Of a stretch of 64,000 nt of DNA, positions 53,548 to 62,700 are shown in pieces. The stretch is from NCBI RefSeq assembly GCF_007280415.1, contig NZ_VKKU01000001.1, positions 310,001 to 374,000 of the forward strand, written 5' to 3'. Position 1 is the first letter of the stretch; each line of letters opens with the position of its first letter. Origin of the DNA: Sphingorhabdus contaminans (lineage in GTDB: Bacteria > Pseudomonadota > Alphaproteobacteria > Sphingomonadales > Sphingomonadaceae). The notes under the pieces were generated by a model. That model ran no database searches. It saw nothing but the letters and a program-made list of their open reading frames with translations, and was not told the DNA's origin. Made by a program: the position numbers and the translations under genes.

Positions 53548-54477
53548 CTAATTGAATGCCTCGATGGCCGGTCTGCCTACCTTCGGTGTATCGGTCTTCG
53601 GCATCTTTGCTTCTAACGGGGCGAGCCAGATATTCGCCTTGTCGCCGATGAAAATCTGGGGTCGAGAGGGAACCAGTTGTTTCGAACTTTCCCAGCTGCT
53701 GATCAGGCTGACGGCTTCGGCGGTCGCATTTTCAAATGTCTGCGGTTTACGCAGGCCATTATTGATCAGCGCATCACCAAAGAAGGTCCAGTCATTGCCC
53801 GGCGCGCATCCGAACGAAGTCCTGTTGGATGCCGCGGCGGTAACAATGACCGAGTTTTCGTTGGTCAAAAGCGGAAGGAACACGCCGGAATAGCAGGCCG
53901 ACAGCAATATCATCCTGCGTTCAAACCCAAGATCGTCCAGCAATCGGGCAAGACGGACAGGCGCGATCATTCCGATCCCTTTTTCCCCGTCCCGATAGGC
54001 AAGCCCGCTATTGGGATCACCATGAGACGTCGTAAAAAGGACAAGCACATCTTCTTTGAGGTTCATCTTCGACGCAACGGCCGCCAGCGCCGTCGCCAGA
54101 TTGGGCGGCGATCCCTGAGGTATGCCGACGCTCTGGTCGTCGGCGCCCGCGGCGAGATAGATGGTGCGCCCCGCGGCGCCATAGCGGCGGCTCAGCACTT
54201 TTGCAGCTTCGCTCGCTTCCTTGGAAAAGACAGGGTCAGAGTCGAGCCCGATTGTAACAACATAGGAATCAATCACACCGTTCCGCTGGGGCTGAAGCGC
54301 GGCAATAGCGGTTGCGAGGCGCTTATGCTGGGCAAGGTGCCAATTGGCGCTCCGGTTCTGCTCCATCGACCATCCGTTTTTGGCGGCCTCAACCGGATTG
54401 AAGCCTTGCTGGCCTGTCGCCGGATTCGTTACGATCATGGCGAGCGCCAGCACCGTTGCCTTCAGTCTTTTTCGCAT
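53548..54477 (-). CDS. C13-family (legumain-like, caspase-fold) peptidase
   Basis: The 309-residue protein has a signal peptide and clan CD features: the catalytic His in L-F-T-T-S-H-G-D-P, and the catalytic Cys in M-I-L-L-S-A-C-Y-S-G-V-F about 55 residues later. C13 peptidases are legumain relatives that usually cut after Asn or Asp. The frame opens at 54546; the ATG at 54477 gives the signal peptide. It is convergent with the glyoxalase gene and divergent from fah, and its role here is unknown. Confidence 0.82.
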   Translation of the reverse strand: MRKRLKATVLALAMIVTNPATGQQGFNPVEAAKNGWSMEQNRSANWHLAQHKRLATAIAALQPQRNGVIDSYVVTIGLDSDPVFSKEASEAAKVLSRRYGAAGRTIYLAAGADDQSVGIPQGSPPNLATALAAVASKMNLKEDVLVLFTTSHGDPNSGLAYRDGEKGIGMIAPVRLARLLDDLGFERRMILLSACYSGVFLPLLTNENSVIVTAAASNRTSFGCAPGNDWTFFGDALINNGLRKPQTFENATAEAVSLISSWESSKQLVPSRPQIFIGDKANIWLAPLEAKMPKTDTPKVGRPAIEAFN

Positions 54478-54590
54478 GATGTCGCCAGTTCCCCCGCCAT
54501 CGTCAATCACGCACCGAATGTAAGACGACACAAACGGTTGCCGCAACCGGAATGTGCAGGCATCATATCATGTAACAAGAGAGGATATCT

Positions 54591-55598
54591 ATGAAACTTG
54601 CATCCCTGAAATCAGGCCGTGACGGAAAACTTGTGGTCGTGTCGAACGATCTCGCTTGGTATGCGGATGCGGGTCATATCACGCCTACCTTGCAATCGGC
54701 ACTGGATGACTGGGACCGGATTGCACCCCGGCTGGAGGCGTTGGCGACCGATTTGGAACATGCCGCCATCCCGCGGGAACGGTTCCACGAACATGATGCC
54801 GCCGCGCCGCTTCCCCGCGCGTACCAGTGGGCGGACGGTTCGGCTTATGTGAATCATGTCGAACTGGTCCGTAAGGCACGGGGGGCCGAGTTGCCCGCAA
54901 GTTTCTGGCATGATCCGTTAATGTATCAGGGCGGCTCGGACGAGTTTCTGGGCGCGCGCGACGATATTCCGCTCGCCGATGAATCCTGGGGCTGCGATCT
55001 GGAGGCCGAGATTGTCGTCGTCACAGGCGATGTGCCGCGCGGAACGTCGGCGCGGGATGCGCTGTCGCACATCCGCCTCGTCGGACTGGTGAATGACGTA
55101 AGCCTGCGCAACCTGATACCCGCCGAACTGGAAAAAGGATTCGGTTTCGTCCAGTCCAAGCCGGCCAGTGCGCTGTCGCCCGTCTTCGTCACACCCGATA
55201 GTCTGGGTGATTACTGGAAAGACGGAAAGCTGCACCGGACGTTGATGGTTGACCTGAATGGCGCGCCTTTTGGCCGGGCCATTGCATCGGATGACTGCAC
55301 CTTCGATTTTGGTGTCCTGATCGCGCATCTGGCAAAAACCCGCAATCTGGGTGCAGGGTCGGTCATCGGATCCGGCACGGTGTCCAACCGCGATGCCGAT
55401 GGCGGGCCCGGACGGCCGATTTCGGAAGGCGGCTTAGGCTATAGCTGCATCGCGGAAGTCCGCATGGTTGAGAAAATTCTGAAGGGCGAAATGAAAATGC
55501 CGTTCCTGAAAGATGGCGATATCGTCCGGATAGAGGTTCGCGACGATGCGGGCCATTCGATCTTTGGCGCGATTGAACAGACAGTGCGCAAAGCCTGA
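54591..55598 (+). CDS. fahA: Fumarylacetoacetate hydrolase family protein
   Basis: The 335-residue protein has the FAA-hydrolase domain: acidic metal site W-G-C-D-L-E-A-E-I-V-V-V-T-G-D-V, G-L-V-N-D-V-S-L-R-N, and G-S-G-T-V-S-N-R-D-A. This subtype, with an N-terminal domain of about 80 residues (M-K-L-A-S-L-K-S-G-R-D-G), occurs with hppD and maiA. It splits fumarylacetoacetate into fumarate and acetoacetate. It has its own promoter region after the divergent peptidase gene. Confidence 0.92.
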   Translation: MKLASLKSGRDGKLVVVSNDLAWYADAGHITPTLQSALDDWDRIAPRLEALATDLEHAAIPRERFHEHDAAAPLPRAYQWADGSAYVNHVELVRKARGAELPASFWHDPLMYQGGSDEFLGARDDIPLADESWGCDLEAEIVVVTGDVPRGTSARDALSHIRLVGLVNDVSLRNLIPAELEKGFGFVQSKPASALSPVFVTPDSLGDYWKDGKLHRTLMVDLNGAPFGRAIASDDCTFDFGVLIAHLAKTRNLGAGSVIGSGTVSNRDADGGPGRPISEGGLGYSCIAEVRMVEKILKGEMKMPFLKDGDIVRIEVRDDAGHSIFGAIEQTVRKA

Positions 55599-55604
55599 AA
55601 ACAG

Positions 55605-55637
55605 AAAGGGGCGGAGAATTTCTTCTCCGCCCCTTTT
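55605..55637. terminator. Bidirectional terminator between fahA and tadC
   Basis: A perfect 14-base-pair stem (arms 55605-55618 and 55623-55636) with a 4-base loop TTTC lies between convergent genes. The T runs on both sides are short (3-4 bases). Confidence 0.75.
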
Positions 55638-55656
55638 GCTTGAAAATTGGGTCGCC

Positions 55657-56652
55657 TTATTTCTTCGCGAAGGCATCGCCGATCGAACAGGCTGCCGGTC
55701 CGAGAATAACGATGAACAATACCGGCAGAATGAACAGAATCAGCGGGATGGTCATGATCGCGGGAAGGCGAGCGGCCTTTTCTTCTGCACGCATCATGCG
55801 CTCGTTCCGGAATTCGGCCGACAGAACGCGAAGCGCGGATGCCAGCGGCGTACCATATTTCTCGGTCTGGATCATGGTGGTCACCACGCCCTTGATCGAG
55901 TCGAGGTTCACACGATAAGCGAGATTTTCGAAGGCCATACGGCGTTCTGTTAAGAAGCCGAGTTCAATAGCGGTCAGCGCGAACTCGTCACCCAGTTCGG
56001 GATAGCCACGACCCAGTTCCTTGGCGACACGGTTGAAAGAGGTGTCGACGGTCAGGCCGGCCTCGGCGCAAATCACGAGCAGGTCGAGCGCATCAGGCAG
56101 ACCCTTGCGGATGGCGTCGGTACGCTTCTGGATCAGGTTGCTGAGATAAATGTCTGCAGCCTTATAGCCCAAAATGGTGATGATGGCGAAGGCGGCAAAG
56201 CGCTTGAACGTGCTGTATGTTTCCAGACCGCCAAAGCCATAGATCCACAGCGCAGCGCCACCGCCGAACACGACAGGCAGAACCAGACGGCTGAAGATAA
56301 CGGTAACGGCAAGTTCCTTGCGGCGGATACCGGCCTGTGCCAGCTTTTGCTGCACGATCTTGATCTGGTCTTCCTGCAGAACCTGCAGTTTCGACAGCAT
56401 CTGCCGCATCTTGTCCGTTGTTTCGGTTTTGCGGACAAGCTTGGCGCGTTTCTTTGAGGTTGTGGCGGTAATACCGGCCTTCAATTGCTCGCGGCGTTCG
56501 CTCAGCGCCTTGACGCGCTTGGCCATAGGGTCACGAACGGTAACCGCAGCATAGATTGCAAAGATCACGGCGACCGCGGCCACAGCCGACAAAATGGTCG
56601 CGACCCACAAGACATCGATCCCTAAAAGTTGAGGTCCACCTGGATTGGTCAT
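55657..56652 (-). CDS. tadC: Tad pilus inner-membrane platform protein TadC
   Basis: The 331-residue protein has a T2SSF (type II secretion F) domain. It contains L-L-V-I-C-A-E-A-G-L-T-V-D-T-S-F and A-L-R-V-L-S-A-E-F-R-N-E-R-M, and four membrane helices, two before and two after the cytoplasmic loop. TadC pairs with TadB to form the platform for Flp pilus assembly. It is the last gene of the cluster. Confidence 0.93.
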   Translation of the reverse strand: MTNPGGPQLLGIDVLWVATILSAVAAVAVIFAIYAAVTVRDPMAKRVKALSERREQLKAGITATTSKKRAKLVRKTETTDKMRQMLSKLQVLQEDQIKIVQQKLAQAGIRRKELAVTVIFSRLVLPVVFGGGAALWIYGFGGLETYSTFKRFAAFAIITILGYKAADIYLSNLIQKRTDAIRKGLPDALDLLVICAEAGLTVDTSFNRVAKELGRGYPELGDEFALTAIELGFLTERRMAFENLAYRVNLDSIKGVVTTMIQTEKYGTPLASALRVLSAEFRNERMMRAEEKAARLPAIMTIPLILFILPVLFIVILGPAACSIGDAFAKK

Positions 56653-56673
56653 TTTTCTATCCCGCCCCCAAAT

Positions 56674-57639
56674 TTAGATTTCGAAATTGACCATTTTGGC
56701 CATGATGAACGCCCCGATCGACATCCAGACAATGCCGATCATGCCGGCAATCATCAGCCGTGGTTCGAAGAAGAAGCCCGCCAGATATTTCTGGTTCACC
56801 GACCAGACCATGCCGAACACGAAGAAAGGCAAGGAACCGACGATATATGCCGATGCCTTCGATTCCGATGACATGGCGCGGATTTTCAGCTTCATCTGGG
56901 CGCGCTTGCGCAGCACGTCGGCAAGGTTCGCCAGCGTTTCCGCCAGGTTGCCACCTGTTTCGCGCTGAATGGCCAGGGTGATGACGAAAAACTGGAATTC
57001 GGGCGTGCCCATACGGTCCGCCGTTTCCTGCAACGCGTCCTCCATCGTCTTACCGATGCGTATCTTTTCGGTCACCATTTTGAATTCTTCACCGACGGGG
57101 CCGGGTATTTCCTTTGCGACCATGCCCAGTGTTTCACCGACCGGAAGACCGGATTTCAAACCGCGAACGAGCAGTTCGATGGCGTCCGGAAAGTTGGTGG
57201 TGAACAGCTTGATGCGCTTTGCCATCAGGAAGCTGACGGCGAAGTGCGGCAATCCCGCGCCCAGCATCAGGCCGCCGAACAGCGCCAGATACATGGGTGC
57301 GCCCTTGATCCACAGCGCGGCCATTACAAGAAACGCAATGCTTGCGGACGTGATGAGATATTGCTGCAGCGTCCAGTTCTTACCGGTCTGTGCAAGCCGC
57401 AGGCGCAGACGGTCGGCGCGGCTTATGCTGCGGCCATCTGTAAACACCAGCGGGCGACGCGCGGCAAGTGCCTTGCGCATTTGCTGTTCGACGCGCGCAT
57501 CGGCGCTGTCGGAATGACGCATTTTGACGGCACCAAGACGACGCGAGGTTGCCTTACCGACATTGGGACCCATGAATGCGAGCGCAATCAGGACCAAAAC
57601 CAGCATGAAACCCGTCGCAAGTATAAGATTCTGCATCAT
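56674..57639 (-). CDS. tadB: Tad pilus inner-membrane platform protein TadB
   Basis: The 321-residue protein is a second T2SSF-domain protein with N- and C-terminal membrane helices, the motif L-L-V-R-G-L-K-S-G-L-P-V-G-E-T-L, and T-L-A-I-Q-R-E-T-G-G-N-L-A-E-T-L. It partners TadC. It follows cpaE by 66 bases, the place where cpaF (tadA) is usually found. Confidence 0.93.
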   Translation of the reverse strand: MMQNLILATGFMLVLVLIALAFMGPNVGKATSRRLGAVKMRHSDSADARVEQQMRKALAARRPLVFTDGRSISRADRLRLRLAQTGKNWTLQQYLITSASIAFLVMAALWIKGAPMYLALFGGLMLGAGLPHFAVSFLMAKRIKLFTTNFPDAIELLVRGLKSGLPVGETLGMVAKEIPGPVGEEFKMVTEKIRIGKTMEDALQETADRMGTPEFQFFVITLAIQRETGGNLAETLANLADVLRKRAQMKLKIRAMSSESKASAYIVGSLPFFVFGMVWSVNQKYLAGFFFEPRLMIAGMIGIVWMSIGAFIMAKMVNFEI

Positions 57640-57705
57640 TTTCCGCTCAGTCCGTGATGGTCGGTGGCGTCGGACCCTGTGTGGACCCGGCCGCCATCGA
57701 AGCGA

Positions 57706-58962
57706 TTATTTCTTTTTCAACAGCGACTTGAAGCCCGCCATGACCGATTTTTTGGCTTTTTCGGTTTCGGGTGCGGCTTCGGCAGCTTCTGCTGCGCTGC
57801 CCGCAATCATGTCGGCCAGATTGACGATGCCGGTCGACAATTTGCTGCCGCGCACGGCGTCGACCACCGGCTGACCCACCTTGGCGGCTTGCGCCGTTGC
57901 CTTGGGATCGGCGGGCAAAACCAGATCGATCTTGCGTTCAATCGTGCTTTCAAAGTCTTTCCGGCTGATTTCGAGCGCAGCCGCCTGAACCTTGTTTGCA
58001 ACCACTAGCGTTTTGCAATGCGGCGCATTCTGCTTCAGCCATGCCAGTACGCGGATCGTGTCGCGTGCCGATGCCAGTGTCAGCTCGGTCGTAACGACCG
58101 CCATGTTCACGTCCTGCATCAGGTGCGGGTAGGCGATCAGCATGCTTCGCGGCATATCGATGACGGTGTTTTCAAAAGCGGCGCGGAATTCTTCCTGCAG
58201 CTGGTAAAACGCACTGCCGTCGGTCAGGACCGGACTGCTCATCGGGGCTTCGGCCGACAGGATCGACAATTTGTCGTTCGCCTTGATCATCGCGCGCTCG
58301 ATAAAGAGCCCGTCGATACGGCTGGGATTGTCGATGGCGTCCGTCAGGCCGCGGCCCGGTTCGAGGTCCATCGCCAGCGCGCCGGTGCCGAAATGCACAT
58401 CGAGATCGAGAAATCCGGTGGGATGTCCCTGGGTCTGCGAAAATGTCCATGCCAGCGACGACGCAATGGTCGACGCGCCGCAACCACCACGCGTGCCGAT
58501 GACGGCGGTCGAGATGTGCGGACGATCGGCTGAATGTTCCTCATGCTTCGGCGCGTTCAGGATCGTCTGGGCGTTCGCAAAGGCGTCGCGCAAGGCGTCG
58601 GGGCTAAGCGGCTTCAGAAGATAATCCTGCAATCCGGACATAAGAAGGTCGCGGTAGAGGCGAACGTCGTTCACCTGACCTACAGCGATCACGATGGTGC
58701 CCGGTTCGCACACTTCGGCCAGGCTGTTGATGTCCGAAATCGGATCGCCCGATTCCGACAGGTCGACGAGAAGGATTTGCGGGCTTGCCGATACCGAAAG
58801 CGACTGGATGGCGTTACGCAGACCGCCTTTATAGGCCTTGTCCTGGCTCCACCCCATTTCCTCGCATACGCCCCGGATGACGTCGAGCGTCAGGTCGTCG
58901 CAGACATAGGCGTTAATCGGGTCACGTGTGCCGGCAACGCCGGATTTCCATGGAGCGTTCAT
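57706..58962 (-). CDS. cpaE: Pilus assembly protein CpaE/TadZ
   Basis: The 418-residue protein has an N-terminal receiver-like domain (I-L-L-V-D-L-S-E-S-G-D-P). A ParA/MinD-type ATPase domain follows with a degenerate P-loop V-I-G-T-R-G-G-C-G-A-S-T near residue 155 and F-L-D-L-D-V-H-F-G. TadZ proteins localise the pilus machine to a pole. The start overlaps the cpaD stop by one base. The C-terminus is rich in Lys and Glu. Confidence 0.92.
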   Translation of the reverse strand: MNAPWKSGVAGTRDPINAYVCDDLTLDVIRGVCEEMGWSQDKAYKGGLRNAIQSLSVSASPQILLVDLSESGDPISDINSLAEVCEPGTIVIAVGQVNDVRLYRDLLMSGLQDYLLKPLSPDALRDAFANAQTILNAPKHEEHSADRPHISTAVIGTRGGCGASTIASSLAWTFSQTQGHPTGFLDLDVHFGTGALAMDLEPGRGLTDAIDNPSRIDGLFIERAMIKANDKLSILSAEAPMSSPVLTDGSAFYQLQEEFRAAFENTVIDMPRSMLIAYPHLMQDVNMAVVTTELTLASARDTIRVLAWLKQNAPHCKTLVVANKVQAAALEISRKDFESTIERKIDLVLPADPKATAQAAKVGQPVVDAVRGSKLSTGIVNLADMIAGSAAEAAEAAPETEKAKKSVMAGFKSLLKKK

Positions 58963-59567
58963 TAGTTGCCTCCGGTTTTCGCGCGGTAGGTATCGACCGC
59001 TTTTTTGCCGCTATTTGAATCAAGCCGCTTGTTTTCCTGACCGCGAACCAGATCTTCGGGATCGGCGATCATGGCGGCGAGGTTGCTGTTAACAGCACAG
59101 CCGTGATTGCTGTGGTTGCTGGCATTGTAGTTACGGTCGTGATCCGTGGTCCAGTCGGGGCATGAAGGCACCGATGCCTTGGAACGGGTGACAACCACAC
59201 GAACCATGCCCGGCGCAACCTGGCCGGCGGTTACAGGTGCAAGACCATCCAGCAGAACGCCACGCTCTGCAGCTACCTTCGACACGGCGTTGGTGGTCGC
59301 CTTGTCGGCATAGGACGAACCGAAATCGACCGAAACGCGGTCACCATAGCCAAGACGCAAGGCATCGAACCATTCGCCCAGACGCTGCTGCTCAACGGTC
59401 GAAATGCCGCTGCCGTCGCTGTTAAGGTCGATGGCAAAGTTCGTCCGTTCGACAACCGGCTGGTGAACCGAATACATCGACGTGTTTGTTGATCCCATTG
59501 AACCCGCAGCACAGCCGGCCAGTGTCATGCTGGCGGCCAGGGCGGTCAGGATTTTCGAATTACGCAT
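58962..59567 (-). CDS. cpaD: Pilus assembly lipoprotein CpaD
   Basis: The 201-residue protein has a lipoprotein signal (T-L-A-G-C-A). The rest has the CpaD pattern: V-S-V-D-F-G-S-S-Y-A, V-R-V-V-V-T-R-S-K-A-S-V-P-S-C-P-D-W, N-Y-N-A-S-N-H-S-N-H-G-C-A-V-N-S-N-L-A-A and M-I-A-D-P-E-D-L. It is thought to act with the secretin CpaC in the outer membrane. Confidence 0.92.
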   Translation of the reverse strand: MRNSKILTALAASMTLAGCAAGSMGSTNTSMYSVHQPVVERTNFAIDLNSDGSGISTVEQQRLGEWFDALRLGYGDRVSVDFGSSYADKATTNAVSKVAAERGVLLDGLAPVTAGQVAPGMVRVVVTRSKASVPSCPDWTTDHDRNYNASNHSNHGCAVNSNLAAMIADPEDLVRGQENKRLDSNSGKKAVDTYRAKTGGN

Positions 59568-59588
59568 GTTAAGTCTCCTGAACTGGGA

Positions 59589-61091
59589 TCAATTGTCGAA
59601 GCTGAAGCCCGGGCCCGCATTGGATGCCTGAGCGGTTGCTTTCTTGCTGTCTTTCGGAAGAACCGGAGCAGCCTCGCTTACCGATCCCATTTCAGGACCG
59701 GTGGCAGGAGCCGGAGCGATTGTCGGCATCGGGCGGTTCTGGTCGCCTTTCTTGTCCAACACCTTGCCCATGATGACCCGTTCCGCATCGTTGATCGAAT
59801 GCATGCCATCGGTGGGCAATTTGATTTCGCTGTCGGAGACCGGTTTCACCAGATAGGGGGTGATCACGATCATCAGTTCGGTTTCGTTCCGGCGCCAGCC
59901 GTTGGATTTGAACAAGGCTCCCAAAACAGGGATGTCACCAACGCCGGGCGTTTTGTCGACCGAATTGCTGAGCTGGTTGCTCAGCAAGCCTGCGATCATC
60001 ATGCTCTGGCCCGAACCCAGTTCGACGGTCGTTTCGGCCATACGTGTTGTCGTTGCCGGAACTTCCAGACCACCGACGCGAACTGCGCCCTGCGACGAGA
60101 TGTCCGATACTTCGGAACGGACACGCAACGAAATGCGGCCGTCTGCCAGCACGATCGGTGTGTAGGTCAGATTGACACCATAGGTCTCATACTGAACGGA
60201 AACGCCGTTATCGGACGATGTCACGATAGGGAAACGTCCCCCTGCCAGAAACTCGGCAGTTTCACCGGACACGGTCGTCAAATTCGGATTGGCAAGGGTC
60301 GAGACCAACCCGGCACGTTCCGACAGGTCGAACGCTGCCTCGACATCCACGCCGAACAGTTTTCCAAGGCCGGCAACAGTGGTCAATCCTTGCGGGAAGG
60401 TCACTGTGGTGCCTGTTGTAAAGTCACGTCCACGGCCAACGCCGAAGAAATAAGGCTGGCCGGCGCTATCCGTTCCGCGGTTGGCGCCCTGCAAATTGCC
60501 TGAAATTTCTTTCGACAGCGAGCGGCTGACTTCGGCAACGCGGACCTGCAGGTTGATCTGCAGAGGCGTCGCTGTCTTGATGCGGTTCACAACCTTTGCC
60601 TGCCCGCCGCTAAATGCGGTGACAAGATCGGCGGCATCGGATGCTTCTTCCGGCTGCTTGACCGTACCGGTCAGCATGATGATGCCGTTCATGGTCGTAA
60701 CCTTGATGTCGGCATCCGGCATCGCCAGGGCCAGCATCTGGTCAATCGAGTCCAGATTGGTGCCGACCCGAACCGTTGCGGAATATACCGTGCGGCCGGC
60801 TGCGTCGGTTGCGACAATGCTCGTTTCGCCAGGGCCCTTACCAAGGATGTAGATCTGGCGGCCCGACTTGACTTCGACATCGGCAACCTGCGGGTTTGCG
60901 ACAACCACGTCTGTGATGGTGCTGCCCAGATTAACCTGCTGTCCGCGACCGATTGAAAGGGTCACAAGCTTGGCGTCTTTTGCCGATTGCGCATTGGCGA
61001 CCGTCGGGATGGCAACAAGTGCTGTCGTTCCCAAGGCTGCGGCCAGCGCAGCGGCTGCAAAGCCGGATTTGAGTTTTGATATCGTTTTCAT
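59589..61091 (-). CDS. cpaC: Outer membrane secretin CpaC/RcpA
   Basis: The 500-residue protein has a signal peptide, N-terminal secretin domains of the BON and N0/N1 kind (G-R-G-Q-Q-V-N-L-G-S, then G-T-V-K-Q-P-E-E-A), and the secretin core V-P-A-T-T-T-R-M-A-E-T-T-V-E-L-G-S-G-Q and V-P-V-L-G-A-L-F (here I-P-V-L-G-A-L-F-K-S). It forms the outer membrane pore for the Flp pilus. Confidence 0.94.
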   Translation of the reverse strand: MKTISKLKSGFAAAALAAALGTTALVAIPTVANAQSAKDAKLVTLSIGRGQQVNLGSTITDVVVANPQVADVEVKSGRQIYILGKGPGETSIVATDAAGRTVYSATVRVGTNLDSIDQMLALAMPDADIKVTTMNGIIMLTGTVKQPEEASDAADLVTAFSGGQAKVVNRIKTATPLQINLQVRVAEVSRSLSKEISGNLQGANRGTDSAGQPYFFGVGRGRDFTTGTTVTFPQGLTTVAGLGKLFGVDVEAAFDLSERAGLVSTLANPNLTTVSGETAEFLAGGRFPIVTSSDNGVSVQYETYGVNLTYTPIVLADGRISLRVRSEVSDISSQGAVRVGGLEVPATTTRMAETTVELGSGQSMMIAGLLSNQLSNSVDKTPGVGDIPVLGALFKSNGWRRNETELMIVITPYLVKPVSDSEIKLPTDGMHSINDAERVIMGKVLDKKGDQNRPMPTIAPAPATGPEMGSVSEAAPVLPKDSKKATAQASNAGPGFSFDN

Positions 61092-61092
61092 C

Positions 61093-62142
61093 TTACTGTC
61101 TCCGGCTTACGTCAACGACGGTTTCGGCACCTGCGCGTGACACGCGCACGGTTTGCGAGCTGACGACTTTCTGGACTTGTCTTTGGATGCGAACATTTTC
61201 AGCAGCGATCGCGAGCGGCGTTTGGGCAGGGATGCTGCTCCGCTGGAACCGCGATACGTCGCCACCTGTGGTGTAGGTGCTCTTGCCTGCAACCGGACGC
61301 TGTGCCAGCTTCTTCATGATGGCAGCTTCCTGCTCGGCCGTTGCGCCTTCTGGAATGTTGACTTCGCCCGAAGCCAGAGCCTGCTCGAGTTCGGCTGCAT
61401 TGTCTGCAAGCGAGCGGAGCGACAGGCTGATCGTACCGATTGACTGGGCAACCGTGATGCGTTCCGCAATCGACGGAGTCGCTTCCAGCGTAACCAGCTT
61501 ATATTTGCGCACGACCGTCTTGCCTTCGGCGTCCACGGCATTTGTAGACCGCTGGTCGGTGGCAAGAACGCGCATGTTGCGCAGGATGGTTTCGGATACC
61601 TTCAGCGGCGGGCCACCGGGGCCTGCGATATTCTGCGTGAGCACAAGGTCAACGCGGTCGCCAGGGAACACGAAGCCTGCAACACCGGTCAGGGCCGATA
61701 CAGGAACGGTCACGGCGCGCATGCCAGGGCCAAGCGCCGCAGCGAGGAACCCGCGATCGCCCGGTTTTACCAACGAACCCTTTGTGATGGGCTGGCCAGC
61801 TGTGATGGCATTACGTACGACGGTACCAACCAGCTCTTCCGGGGTCACACTGGGCGATGCCGTTGCACCATCGGGACCGGCGGTGCCGCCAGGGCCTTCG
61901 ATGAAATAGGCGTCTTCGACCAGTTCTTTCGGCCATGGCTGATAGCGGAAGCTATCGGCGGTGATGATTGTGCCGACCGGCAATGCCCTGGTTGCGACCA
62001 TGACCTTGGGTCCGGTCTCGACCGGTTTGGCTGCTGCCGCTTGCGGTGCGGCTGCTCCGGTGAACATGCTGCGCGCCATGAAGGCGGTAATGGCTGCTAT
62101 GAAAAGCGCGGCCACCAGCAATATGACTTTTTTCCTATCCAT
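61093..62142 (-). CDS. cpaB: Pilus assembly protein CpaB/RcpC
   Basis: The 349-residue protein has an N-terminal membrane helix (V-I-L-L-V-A-A-L-F-I-A-A) and a SAF domain with A-T-R-A-L-P-V-G-T-I-I-T-A-D-S-F. The R-A-V-T-V-P-V-S and P-G-D-R-V-D-L-V-L-T segments are typical of CpaB. It stops one base before the cpaC start. It is a periplasmic component of the Flp pilus machine. Confidence 0.93.
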   Translation of the reverse strand: MDRKKVILLVAALFIAAITAFMARSMFTGAAAPQAAAAKPVETGPKVMVATRALPVGTIITADSFRYQPWPKELVEDAYFIEGPGGTAGPDGATASPSVTPEELVGTVVRNAITAGQPITKGSLVKPGDRGFLAAALGPGMRAVTVPVSALTGVAGFVFPGDRVDLVLTQNIAGPGGPPLKVSETILRNMRVLATDQRSTNAVDAEGKTVVRKYKLVTLEATPSIAERITVAQSIGTISLSLRSLADNAAELEQALASGEVNIPEGATAEQEAAIMKKLAQRPVAGKSTYTTGGDVSRFQRSSIPAQTPLAIAAENVRIQRQVQKVVSSQTVRVSRAGAETVVDVSRRQ

Positions 62143-62186
62143 GACGAACTGTCCCCTGAAAGGTCCCCTGATTGAAGAATGCTATT

Positions 62187-62678
62187 TCACGTAAAATGGT
62201 TAAAAATCCGTTCACCGGCTATCCATAAGCCGGCAAGGGCGATTGCGACCCCATAGGGGATGCGTGCCTTGCCATCTTGTTGTTTTGCCTTGTGAATCAT
62301 CACAAAAACAATGGTTACCAAGGCTCCCAGTATGGAAGCGTAGAGAACCATCCGGACCACATCGATCCAGTGCCACCACAGCGCCAAAGCCGCGAAAAGC
62401 TTGACATCTCCGCCTCCCATCGCCCCAAAACGGAAGGCAATCAGGAAGAAGATGAAAACAATCGTGGCAGTGAGGAGGTGGAGGCCAATTTCCGGCAGGT
62501 TGAAACCGCCTGTTGCAGCCCAATAAGCAGGTGCCGCCAAGGCGATAAGCAATGTTACCCTGTTGAAAATTAAGCGATATCGTACGTCGGTATAGATGGA
62601 GTAAATCAGCGCAATTGCCAATCCCCCAACTAGTGCGTAAGTGAGTGCTTCACCGTTCATTTGCCAAGCATTAACCAT
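62187..62678 (-). CDS. cpaA: Prepilin peptidase CpaA/TadV
   Basis: The protein of about 163 residues is a small A24 aspartic membrane peptidase. The first catalytic aspartate is in Y-S-I-Y-T-D-V-R-Y-R near residue 30, and the second is in F-G-A-M-G-G-G-D-V-K. It has four to six membrane helices. It cleaves Flp pilin leader peptides. The frame begins at 62681 with TTG; the ATG at 62678 or 62660 is likely. It is the first gene of the pilus operon, divergent from the hydrolase at 62701. Confidence 0.92.
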   Translation of the reverse strand: MVNAWQMNGEALTYALVGGLAIALIYSIYTDVRYRLIFNRVTLLIALAAPAYWAATGGFNLPEIGLHLLTATIVFIFFLIAFRFGAMGGGDVKLFAALALWWHWIDVVRMVLYASILGALVTIVFVMIHKAKQQDGKARIPYGVAIALAGLWIAGERIFNHFT

Positions 62679-62700
62679 CAAAGCTTGCTAAAAGGTAACC

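Noticed and set aside
57706-58962. CpaE with a P-loop lacking the usual GKT, suspected as broken
   Set aside because: Degenerate P-loops are normal for TadZ/CpaE proteins, so this is not a sign of decay.
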